A stretch of DNA of 7,299 nucleotides, taken from Candidatus Omnitrophota bacterium (lineage in GTDB: Bacteria > Hinthialibacterota > Hinthialibacteria > Hinthialibacterales > JAKPRU01). The notes beneath the pieces were generated by a model that did not search any database, was not told the DNA's origin, and was given only the letters and a program-made list of their open reading frames with translations. Below, one piece after another: positions 1-6,273 of this stretch (position 1 is its first letter; every line of letters begins with the position of its first letter). Position numbers and translations under genes: made by a program. Where the stretch lies: contig JAKPRU010000174.1 in the NCBI GenBank assembly GCA_029557025.1, positions 1 to 7,299 of the forward strand. The letters run 5' to 3'.

Positions 1-731
1 AGGAGTGGTACAACCGATGGCGGGAAGCGCGTTTGAATTGGCACAAGTCCCTGGGGCTGAATCCGGCCAAACTGCGTATCGCGCCGCATCCGCCGGACAA
101 ATTGGCCCATTACGCCAAGGCGGCCCTGGATATCGAGTATCAATTCCCCATGGGCTGGGGTGAAATCGAGGGGGTCCACAATCGGGGTGACTGGGATTTG
201 TCCCGCCACGCCCAGTTTTCCGGCAAGAGCTTGGAATACCGGGATGACCGCACGAATGAGCGGTTTATTCCCTATTGTGTGGAAACATCCGCCGGGCTGG
301 ACCGGACATTTCTAGCCTTGATAAGCGATGCCTACGATCAGGATATGGCTCCCAACGACAAGGGAGAGATGGAAAAACGGGATGTGCTGCGCTTTCGGCC
401 CAGGGTGGCTCCGGTTACGGTAGCGGTCTTTCCGCTGTCCCGGAAACCGGACCTGGAGGAAATTGCGCGGAAGATGGAAACCGATCTTCGGCGTGTTCAT
501 AATTACCGCAGCATGTATGATGAAACCGGTTCCATCGGCAAGCGGTACCGGCGACAGGACGAAGTCGGCACACCACTTTGTATTACGGTTGATTTCGATA
601 CCCTGGAGGATCACGCGGTAACCATCCGCAACCGCGATACGATGCAGCAGATTCGTGTGCCGATGGAGACCGTTGCTACGGCGGTCGCCGATCAAATTCG
701 CGAAATGGAGCATAGCTTCGATAGAGGTTAA
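1..731 (+). CDS. glyQS: Glycyl-tRNA synthetase, single-chain class II type (3' part, C-terminal 242 residues)
   Basis: This enzyme charges tRNA-Gly with glycine in the cytoplasm. The reading frame is open from base 3 (EWYNRWREARLNWHKSLGL) to the TAA at 729-731, so the N-terminal part lies left of the window. The ATP/glycine-site segment EIEGVHNRGDWDLSRH resembles the ELEGIxNRxDFDL segment of homodimeric bacterial/eukaryotic GlyRS. Class II motif 3 is visible as VETSAGLDRTFLALI. From about VLRFRPRVAPVTVAVFPL to the end is the anticodon-binding domain, including GSIGKRYRRQDEVGTPLCITVDFD cut here as the GSIGKRYRRQDEVG and TPLCITVDFD strands. The separate alpha/beta (GlyQ plus GlyS) enzyme has a different architecture, so this is the single-chain form. 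The domain ends in the usual place, with no sign of damage. No clear terminator follows before the next gene 105 nt away, so co-transcription is possible. Confidence 0.95.
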   Translation, partial: EWYNRWREARLNWHKSLGLNPAKLRIAPHPPDKLAHYAKAALDIEYQFPMGWGEIEGVHNRGDWDLSRHAQFSGKSLEYRDDRTNERFIPYCVETSAGLDRTFLALISDAYDQDMAPNDKGEMEKRDVLRFRPRVAPVTVAVFPLSRKPDLEEIARKMETDLRRVHNYRSMYDETGSIGKRYRRQDEVGTPLCITVDFDTLEDHAVTIRNRDTMQQIRVPMETVATAVADQIREMEHSFDRG

Positions 732-822
732 GACGGTCGCCCAGGACAAACGACGGGCGGAGAGGATTCCCCGGTTGGGATCGCCGCTGTTGTTTTTGTC
801 ACACCGGAACCCAAGCGCCGTC

Positions 823-828
823 AAGGAG
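823..828 (+). promoter_or_regulatory. Ribosome binding site of the PpiD/SurA-like gene
   Basis: AAGGAG lies 8 nt before the ATG at 837. The ATG is followed at once by a typical PpiD-like membrane anchor, so this site fixes the start. In the 105-nt gap after glyQS I found no convincing -35/-10 pair and no hairpin with a T-run. Confidence 0.75.
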
Positions 829-836
829 AGTAAACC

Positions 837-3812
837 ATGCTGACCTGGATGCGCAGCCACCAAAAAACCATTATGACCTGGACCCTGTACCTGGTTATCC
901 CCAGTTTTGTTTTGCTGTATGGGTATGGCCAGATCCAGCGGCCCCCGCAGGAGCGCTGGGTGGCCAAAGTCGACGGCAAAGAAATCACGTACTCGGAATT
1001 GCTCCGCATGCAGGACCGTCTCCGAGAGCAGTACCGGAAACAATATGGGGACCGATTCGAGCAGGTTATGGAAGGGCGCGATTTGCGGCAGGAGGCGCTC
1101 GATACCCTGATACGCCGTCAGATTCTTCTGAATACCGCCGCGCGGTATGGATTCGGGGTTTCCGATTCCGAACTCGCCCAGTATATTTTCGCCATTCCCG
1201 CATTCCAGAACGAGAACGGGCAATTTGATTACCGGCGATATCGCTATTTTATCAACCAGTCTCGGATGACCGAGCAATTATTTGAGGAGACCATCCGCGA
1301 AGAGATCCTGCGCACGAAGATCACCGCGTTCATCGCCTCCACCATGTTCCGCTCCATGGCCGATACGGAGAAGGATTTCCGGGAACGCCAGGAGCAGGTC
1401 ACCGGCGACATGCTGGCTTTCAGACCAGAGAAGTATACGGATCAAGTCCAGGTTGAAGAAGATGCACTAACCCGCTTCTTTGAGGAACACAAGGAGGATT
1501 ATCGGGTTCCCGAACAGCGTCGTATCCAGTATGCCGAATACAGGGCTGCCGATTTTCGAGATCGGGTTGAGGTAAGCGAAGGTCGCCTGAACACCTTTTT
1601 CAACCGTAATCAGGAGAACTACGTGGTCGAGGAGACGCGGCGAGCGGAGTATGTTCTGTACCCTGCCGCAGACTACATCGGGCAAGTCTCCCCCACCGAA
1701 CAGGAAGTGCAGGAGTATTTCACCAAGAATCAGTCTAAGTATCGAACGGTACGGAAAATGCAGATCCGTTACATTTCCGTTCCCAAGGAGGAATGGGCGA
1801 ATCGCCAGGAAGTAACGGCGGAGGATCTGCAGACATGGTATGACAGAAACAAGTCCCGATTCACTCACCAGGATGAAGTCCGTGCGCGGCACATTCTGCT
1901 GAAAATCCCCGCCGATGCGACACCGGAATTTGAAACAGCGGTGAGTACTCGAATTCAAGAGATTCGAAAAGAGATCACAGAGGGTCTCGACTTTGCGGAA
2001 GCGGCCCGGAAGTATTCCGAAGATCCGGGGAGTGCCGGAAAGGGTGGCGACTTGGGTTTCTTTGAACGAGACACGATGGTTGCGCCGTTTTCGGATGCGG
2101 CTTTTTCACTAGAGCCGGGCCAAATCTCCGAGCCGGTCAAGACTCAGTATGGCTATCATCTGATCAAAGTGGAGGAGAAGCGGGCCGCACATACGGAGAC
2201 GCTGGACGATGTCCGTGAAGAGGCGGAATCGGCGATTCGACAGGAAAAAGCGCGTGATGCCTTCCAGAAGTTTTCGGATGGGGTCAAGTCTCTCGATGAT
2301 TTGGCAGGCCAATACGAAATCCACACATCCGATTGGTTCGGACCGGGCGAAGAAATTACCGGTATCGATCCTGCCGACACGACAATGGTGTATTACGTCG
2401 CGGGCCGTCGTAAAGAACATCAACGACCGGAGCCGGTCTTCGGTTCCAAGACTTTCTACCTGATCGAATTGGTCGGCGATAAGCCACCGCGTGACAAGAC
2501 ATTCGAGGAAGCGGCGGAACAGGTGAAAGCGGATGTTCGCAGCGAGGCGGCTCACCGGCAGGCGATGAGCGCTGCTCAGTCCGATCTGGGACGAATAAAG
2601 GCCGGAGAAGTCACTTGGGAGCAGCTTCTCAAGGAGAAGCAACTGACTCCGAAACGGACTGCTTTCTTCAGCCGTTCGACAAGCGCCATGGAAAATTACA
2701 AGGGCAATTTCGGCGCTTTCGCTGCGGAAGCTTTCCGCCTGGAAAAGGTGGGCGATGTTGGGGGACCGGTTCGAAGTGATGATGGGGCGAACCTTCTTCG
2801 TCTTTCCGATATCAGGGAGGCTCATCTACCCGAACTCAGCGAGGTGGAGCCTCGGGTCCGAACCGATTTCATCGCTGTCCAGAGCGGCGAGCTGGCACAC
2901 GAGGAAGCCTCCAAACTGGCCGATGAGGTATTCAATACCCAAAAATCCCTCCAGGAATGTGCGAAAAAACTGTCGGTCGAGATCAAGGAAAGTAAACTGT
3001 TCAAAAAGGGCGATCCCATCGATCCGATCGGCTATGTTCCGGAAGTAAATGAGCAGGCGTTTCGCTTGAAAAAGGTCGGAGTTGTCTCTGATGTGATCGA
3101 GTCGCGTCAACAGTCCCCCCGGCAGATGCAAATGAATCAGCCGGGGACAGGACCGATTGAACGATGTTTTATTATTTCGCTCCTGGAGATTAAAGAGTCC
3201 TATTTACCGGAGCTGGCGGAGGTTCGAGAACAAGTTGAGGAAGATTATCGGCTGGTTCAGGCTGTCGATATCGCCAAGAGAGAGGCCGAGTCGGCGCTGA
3301 ATCTCATCAAAGAGAAAATGGCATCCGAGCAACCTGTTTCCGCTACACAAGCCATTGACTTGCAGGCCCTCGTGACGGGAGACGAAACCCAAAAGGCTCC
3401 TGTCAACGCAGAATATATTCGCCCGACCGGCATTACCCGATCCGGTTCCTATGTGCCGGGAGTCGGCCCGAGTGTGGAAATTCGTAAGACGGCTTTTGCG
3501 CTCAAACCGGGACAAGTGAGTAACGTAATCGAAGTCCGGGAAACCGACTACACACCGGAAGGCGAACTGGAACAGGGCAGGGTTATCGGCTATTTCGTTC
3601 TTCAGGTACTCGGCCGCCGCGAGGCCGGACCGGTTGTGCTGGATGATAACCTGACACGCATGGAAACATATCTGGAAAAGAATGCCCAGTCGATAGCGTT
3701 CAACGCATGGATCGAGTCGGTCAGCCGCCACACGAAAATCGAGTACAGCACGGAAGCTCTGGCTCCAGGCGAGATTGCCGACGAGACGGCGGAAGAAGAG
3801 AACGTGTCCTGA
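837..3812 (+). CDS. Giant PpiD/SurA-like peptidyl-prolyl isomerase and chaperone, membrane-anchored
   Basis: This is a 991-residue periplasmic foldase that probably assists proteins leaving the Sec translocon. Residues 11-30 form an N-terminal membrane anchor. Residues 40-165 match the SurA/PpiD N-terminal chaperone domain (VAKVDGKEITYSELLRMQ; the segment IFAIPAFQNENGQFDYRRY resembles E. coli PpiD IFATPAFQ). Residues 204-363 are four gap-free tandem 40-residue units with the pattern V-x-V-(S/T)-E...L..(F/Y)F..N...Y. The fourth runs into a canonical parvulin domain at about 344-446: RHILLK with His352, the GKGGDLGFF loop at 401-409, the AFSLEPGQIS helix at 422-431, and YGYHLIKV with His441. 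After it, at about 528-970, come degenerate parvulin-like modules (AFRLEKVG at 632, AFRLKKVG at 741, AFALKPGQVS at 886) that lack the catalytic histidines. The protein ends in an acidic tail. It is much longer than E. coli PpiD (about 620 residues). Family assignment is firm; the role of the extra modules is unknown. Confidence 0.9.
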   Translation: MLTWMRSHQKTIMTWTLYLVIPSFVLLYGYGQIQRPPQERWVAKVDGKEITYSELLRMQDRLREQYRKQYGDRFEQVMEGRDLRQEALDTLIRRQILLNTAARYGFGVSDSELAQYIFAIPAFQNENGQFDYRRYRYFINQSRMTEQLFEETIREEILRTKITAFIASTMFRSMADTEKDFRERQEQVTGDMLAFRPEKYTDQVQVEEDALTRFFEEHKEDYRVPEQRRIQYAEYRAADFRDRVEVSEGRLNTFFNRNQENYVVEETRRAEYVLYPAADYIGQVSPTEQEVQEYFTKNQSKYRTVRKMQIRYISVPKEEWANRQEVTAEDLQTWYDRNKSRFTHQDEVRARHILLKIPADATPEFETAVSTRIQEIRKEITEGLDFAEAARKYSEDPGSAGKGGDLGFFERDTMVAPFSDAAFSLEPGQISEPVKTQYGYHLIKVEEKRAAHTETLDDVREEAESAIRQEKARDAFQKFSDGVKSLDDLAGQYEIHTSDWFGPGEEITGIDPADTTMVYYVAGRRKEHQRPEPVFGSKTFYLIELVGDKPPRDKTFEEAAEQVKADVRSEAAHRQAMSAAQSDLGRIKAGEVTWEQLLKEKQLTPKRTAFFSRSTSAMENYKGNFGAFAAEAFRLEKVGDVGGPVRSDDGANLLRLSDIREAHLPELSEVEPRVRTDFIAVQSGELAHEEASKLADEVFNTQKSLQECAKKLSVEIKESKLFKKGDPIDPIGYVPEVNEQAFRLKKVGVVSDVIESRQQSPRQMQMNQPGTGPIERCFIISLLEIKESYLPELAEVREQVEEDYRLVQAVDIAKREAESALNLIKEKMASEQPVSATQAIDLQALVTGDETQKAPVNAEYIRPTGITRSGSYVPGVGPSVEIRKTAFALKPGQVSNVIEVRETDYTPEGELEQGRVIGYFVLQVLGRREAGPVVLDDNLTRMETYLEKNAQSIAFNAWIESVSRHTKIEYSTEALAPGEIADETAEEENVS

Positions 3813-4100
3813 CCTGCTTTCCATATCTGCGTCTGTTCCGGGGGATTTGATACACGGTCGTGTTGTGTAATCGGATCATTTTAGCAATTTCAAGTGGCCA
3901 AAACCGCAGCCGGGATGCCGATACAACCCGAAGAATCCCTCTTGAATGGAGAGGGAGAAAATCGTGCGCCAGTAAAGTCTCTGCGATGTCGTATTCGCGG
4001 TTACCGACGCTCCGTTACAGGGTTCTGGATGTAGTCGAAATCTGCAAGAACATCAGCGCGGACATGGAACAGTAGTGTGACGAATAGTCTTGACAAGATC
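3813..4100. other. Intergenic stretch with no gene supported
   Basis: I see no conserved protein in any frame. A 71-codon plus-strand frame at 3860-4075 and a frame of about 39 codons starting at 3915 have no recognisable family and no good ribosome site. A weak inverted repeat, TACAC (3851-3855) with GTGTA (3865-3869), follows the foldase gene but has no T-run, so I do not call a terminator. TTGACA occurs at 4090-4095 but has no acceptable -10 box at 16-18 nt. Confidence 0.5.
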
Positions 4101-4273
4101 GTCATTGCGAGCCTCCCTACGGCGGGGCCTGTGATTGGGTGAAGAAAACGTGGCCTCCCGGGGGCCGTGCCCATCCCACCATCGCGAGGAGCGGCCCGGA
4201 GTCTGGGAAGGGCCGCGACGTGGCGATCTCAGGCTTGCTCGTTCGAACAATGAGATTGCCACGCTTCGCTCCT
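4101..4273. repeat. Palindromic dispersed repeat (CATTGCGAG / GTGGCAATCTC type)
   Basis: The stretch opens with GTCATTGCGAG and contains nested inverted repeats. CGTGGCGATCTCA (4219-4231) pairs with TGAGATTGCCACG (4251-4263) with one mismatch. The spacer itself is nearly self-complementary around TTCGAA (4242-4247). To the left, GCGGCCC (4191-4197) and GGGCCGC (4210-4216) form a perfect 7-bp stem. From memory, GAGGAGCG...GTGGCAATCTCA palindromes of this form are dispersed, non-autonomous repeats in many bacterial genomes. No transposase is nearby. The minus strand gives the accidental peptide NLIVRTSKPEIATS, which I recall as a frequent spurious translation of these repeats. Confidence 0.6.
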
Positions 4274-4290
4274 GAGAAAGCTTGCCCTTC

Positions 4291-4339
4291 GACAGGCAGA
4301 GACGCCTGTCCCACCATAGGCCAGGCGTCCCTGCCTGGC
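4291..4339. repeat. Inverted pair of 20-bp hairpin elements
   Basis: GACAGGC-AGAGAC-GCCTGTC (4291-4310) and GCCAGGC-GTCCCT-GCCTGGC (4320-4339) each form a perfect 7-bp stem with a 6-nt loop. The second is an inverted copy of the first, matching at 17 of 20 positions after reverse complementing, so the 49-bp block could also form one larger cruciform. It sits 29 nt upstream of a possible ATG (4368) of the next gene and 59 nt upstream of the preferred one (4398). Confidence 0.7.
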
Positions 4340-4397
4340 AAAAAAGCTTTGCAAAGGCAATTCTGTTATGGAACGCCACGCCACCTCGAGAGAAATC

Positions 4398-5336
4398 ATG
4401 CAGAAGAATCAATCCATACCATTACGCAAGGGTATTATCTCGGTTTTGCAGACTCCGTTCGATGACCGGAACGAAGTGGACTTCGAGAGCCTTGAACGGT
4501 TGATAGAGGACGCCATAAAGGGCGGGGTAGACGGATTCCTTGCGCCGGTTGTAGCGAGCGAGGTGGAGTATCTCTCCAGGGAAGAGCGCGAACGGCTGGT
4601 CACCACAGTTTCCCGCACGGTACAGGATCGAGTACCGTTTATTGTCGGCGCATCCTCCGGTGATCCGAAGGAATGCCGTTATTTTGCGGAGATGGCTAAT
4701 TCTGTGGGTGCGGCGGCGTACCTGGTTGCCGTACCGGCCCCGCTGTATGAGAATCCGTCGGCTATTCCGAAATTCTTTGAGGAAGTGACATCGGGAATCG
4801 ACAGGCCGCTGTTGATTCAGGATCTGGTATGGAACGGTCCCGGTATGGATCTCGAAACCATTAAGATTCTCCGCGAGACAATCCCTGCGTTAATCGGTCT
4901 GAAAATCGAGACGGTTCCGGCGGGTCCGAAATACACGGCTGTTCGTGAGGCGTTCGGTCCCGATTTCTTTATCTCCGGCGGCTGGGCGGTTCCGCAAATG
5001 ATTGAGGCGCTGGACCGTGGCGTGGATGCGATGATTCCGGAGAGTTCCATGGTTCGTGTGTATGTAGCCATCGATCGATTTTATCGCCACGGCGAACGGG
5101 AGAAGGCGTTAACTCTGTTTCGACAACTACTGCCGATCCTCGCATTTGACAACCAGGAGATCAATATCTCGATAGCCTTTTTTAAACGGCTCCTTCATAA
5201 GAAGGGGATCTTCCAATTTCCCGCCATGCGACGAACGGCGTTTCAATGGGACGAGTACAATCTGCGCATTGCGGAGGAGCTGATCGATCATTACCTGCGT
5301 CTGGAAGAGCGGGTCATGGGGGCGCAGGAGGGATGA
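4398..5336 (+). CDS. Divergent dihydrodipicolinate synthase (DapA)/KDG-aldolase family protein
   Basis: This is a class I, Schiff-base (beta/alpha)8 lyase of the DapA/N-acetylneuraminate lyase family; the substrate is unknown. Numbering is from the ATG at 4398 (312 residues). The N-terminal strand GIISVLQTPFDD, the GGVDGFLAPVVASEVEYLSREER segment (written here in two parts, GGVDGFLAPVV and ASEVEYLSREER), the LYENPS loop and FISGGWAVPQMIEAL fit the family in order. The Schiff-base lysine is Lys169 in IGLKIE. However, the GTTGE substrate motif is VVASE (51-55), and the YNVPSRTG segment carrying the catalytic Tyr and Arg of DapA reads IQDLVWNGPG (from residue 140). It is therefore unlikely to be true DapA. 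An alternative ATG at 4368 adds 10 residues; 4398 is preferred because GAGAGA precedes it and the family starts close to the first strand. It ends 261 nt before nikR, which has its own promoter. Confidence 0.85.
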   Translation: MQKNQSIPLRKGIISVLQTPFDDRNEVDFESLERLIEDAIKGGVDGFLAPVVASEVEYLSREERERLVTTVSRTVQDRVPFIVGASSGDPKECRYFAEMANSVGAAAYLVAVPAPLYENPSAIPKFFEEVTSGIDRPLLIQDLVWNGPGMDLETIKILRETIPALIGLKIETVPAGPKYTAVREAFGPDFFISGGWAVPQMIEALDRGVDAMIPESSMVRVYVAIDRFYRHGEREKALTLFRQLLPILAFDNQEINISIAFFKRLLHKKGIFQFPAMRRTAFQWDEYNLRIAEELIDHYLRLEERVMGAQEG

Positions 5337-5367
5337 ACATTGTCTGTGTTCTGTAAAGATTTCCCTG

Positions 5368-5396
5368 TTGACACCTGGATCGCGGTGGCCTATCAT
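5368..5396 (+). promoter_or_regulatory. Sigma70-type promoter for nikR
   Basis: A consensus -35 TTGACA (5368-5373) is separated by exactly 17 nt from a -10 TATCAT (5391-5396), which matches TATAAT at five of six positions. Transcription would start near 5403, giving a leader of about 195 nt before the nikR ATG. A short CACC/GGTG inverted repeat lies between the boxes. No clear GTATGA-N16-TCATAC NikR operator was found. Confidence 0.65.
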
Positions 5397-5454
5397 GAGG
5401 GTGATTGAGCCTGTCGCGGAGACATTAACCCGGGCTTGATGCAGAACGGCAACG

Positions 5455-5527
5455 GGGACCGGACACTCTGCTCGGAAATAGACCCACCTGCCGGTTGGAA
5501 ACCGGTTTACCTTTGGATGTCTGTCCC
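5455..5527 (+). promoter_or_regulatory. Foldable 5' leader of nikR (possible structured RNA)
   Basis: GGGAC (5455-5459) pairs with GTCCC (5523-5527). After a bulged C5460, GGACA (5461-5465) pairs with TGTCT (5518-5522), including one G-U pair. Inside lies a perfect 6-bp hairpin, CCGGTT (5491-5496) with AACCGG (5500-5505), loop GGA. The block sits in the predicted nikR transcript, 70 nt before the start codon. It matches no riboswitch consensus that I know, including NiCo, cobalamin and MoCo. The pairing may be chance. Confidence 0.3.
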
Positions 5528-5584
5528 AAGTATCTGCCCACAGTCTCCACAGCCCGAATAATAATACAGATAGATCCTTTAGTT

Positions 5585-5589
5585 AGGAG
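5585..5589 (+). promoter_or_regulatory. Ribosome binding site of nikR
   Basis: AGGAG within TTAGGAGA lies 8 nt before the ATG at 5598 and supports that start. The protein then begins directly with the ribbon-helix-helix strand. Confidence 0.75.
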
Positions 5590-5597
5590 AAACAGAA

Positions 5598-6017
5598 ATG
5601 AGTGAGGCCGTGCGGTTTGGCGTGTCGATTTCACCGGAACTGATCGAACAGTTCGATGAACTGCTGACAAGGCGCGGGTATACCAACCGCTCCGAGGCAA
5701 TCCGGGACCTTATCCGCAAGGAACTGGTCGAGCAGGAAGAGATTGAGGGGAGAGAAATGGTGGGAACATTGACCATCATCTACGATCATCATGTCCGCGA
5801 ACTGTCGGAGGAGCTCATCCGGTTTCAGCACGATCACCACATGCACGTTCTGTCCTCACTGCACATTCATCTGGACCATGACAATTGCCTGGAAATCATT
5901 GTTGTTCGCGGAGCCGGACCGAAAATCAAGCACCTGGCCGACCGGATTCTGGCAACAAAAGGGGTGAAACATGGCCGCATGGTGATTACGAGTACTGGGG
6001 GGGATTTGCCGAAATAA
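5598..6017 (+). CDS. nikR: Nickel-responsive ribbon-helix-helix regulator NikR
   Basis: NikR is a cytoplasmic homotetramer that senses Ni(II) and represses or activates nickel uptake and nickel-enzyme genes. The 139-residue length is normal for the family (E. coli 133). Residues 1-45 are the ribbon-helix-helix DNA-binding domain (VRFGVSISPELIEQFDELL, then YTNRSEAIRDLIRK). Residues about 53-135 are the ACT-like metal-binding domain, with TIIYDHH, QHDHHMH, LHIHLDHDNCLEI and GVKHGRM. By alignment with E. coli NikR from memory, the four square-planar nickel ligands correspond to His78, His89, His91 and Cys97, and all are present. No nickel transporter, hydrogenase or urease gene is in the window, so its targets lie elsewhere. 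Its own promoter and long leader suggest separate transcription from the upstream aldolase-family gene. It converges on dgoD across a repeat-filled gap. Confidence 0.95.
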   Translation: MSEAVRFGVSISPELIEQFDELLTRRGYTNRSEAIRDLIRKELVEQEEIEGREMVGTLTIIYDHHVRELSEELIRFQHDHHMHVLSSLHIHLDHDNCLEIIVVRGAGPKIKHLADRILATKGVKHGRMVITSTGGDLPK

Positions 6018-6032
6018 AGGGGGAGACAGGTG

Positions 6033-6126
6033 ATAGGGCAAGGGAGAACAGGTTGGGTACCCGGTCCCCCCTCGCTCCGAACCGTGCGTGCGGATTTGTC
6101 GCACACGGCTCTCCGGTTGGTGGTTC
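6033..6126 (-). mobile_element. Group II intron 3' remnant (domains V and VI), minus strand
   Basis: On the minus strand, 6111 down to 6079 reads as a 33-nt domain V. GAGCCGTG at the 5' side, with the catalytic AGC triad, pairs with CACGGTTC through an A-T/G-T/C-G ladder. The two-nucleotide CG bulge and an upper TGCG/CGCA stem are in the expected places. It is followed at 6072-6040 by a domain VI-like hairpin: an 8-bp lower stem with two G-U pairs, one mismatch, a 5-bp upper stem and a 5-nt loop. The intron 3' end is probably near 6033. The plus-strand segment 6112-6126 resembles the usual D4-D5 linker. No reverse transcriptase or domains I-III follow upstream on that strand; other repeats begin near 6164. 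It is a dead fragment, or possibly a part acting in trans. Confidence 0.7.
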
Positions 6127-6163
6127 TCCTCCTGATGCTCCCCACCCCGCCTGGCGCACCGGC

Positions 6164-6211
6164 ACGGGCGTCCCGCCCGCGGGTATGGGGTGGAACCGGC
6201 ATCTTGCCGGT
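6164..6211. repeat. Two short tandem hairpins (GGCGTCCC and GGCATCTTGCC type)
   Basis: CGGGCG-TCC-CGCCCG (6165-6179) is a perfect 6-bp stem with a 3-nt loop. ACCGGCA-TCT-TGCCGGT (6195-6211) is a perfect 7-bp stem, also with a 3-nt loop. The plus-strand translation contains GTGILPV and the minus strand GRDARAGA, peptides I recall as common accidental translations of dispersed repeats in uncultured bacterial genomes. The GGCGTCCC core is shared with the hairpins at 4320-4339, so both gaps carry the same repeat family. Confidence 0.6.
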
Positions 6212-6273
6212 GAACCCTGGATCCCTCTGTACACCACAATGCTAAAACACAACCGTAATGGTAACGCATCTGT

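Noticed and set aside
312..1277. A 321-codon minus-strand frame
   Set aside because: It is antisense to glyQS and the foldase, both firmly identified, and resembles no protein family I know.
3860..4075. A 71-codon plus-strand frame after the foldase gene
   Set aside because: No family, no clear ribosome site and no recognisable structure; composition is that of non-coding DNA.
4090..4118. TTGACA at 4090-4095 as a promoter for the aldolase-family gene
   Set aside because: No TATAAT-like hexamer lies 16-18 nt downstream; the position falls in CCTCCCTACGG at the start of a repeat.
5368..5430. A NikR operator at the nikR promoter
   Set aside because: No GTATGA-N16-TCATAC-like or other convincing spaced palindrome is present; only short, weak inverted repeats were found.
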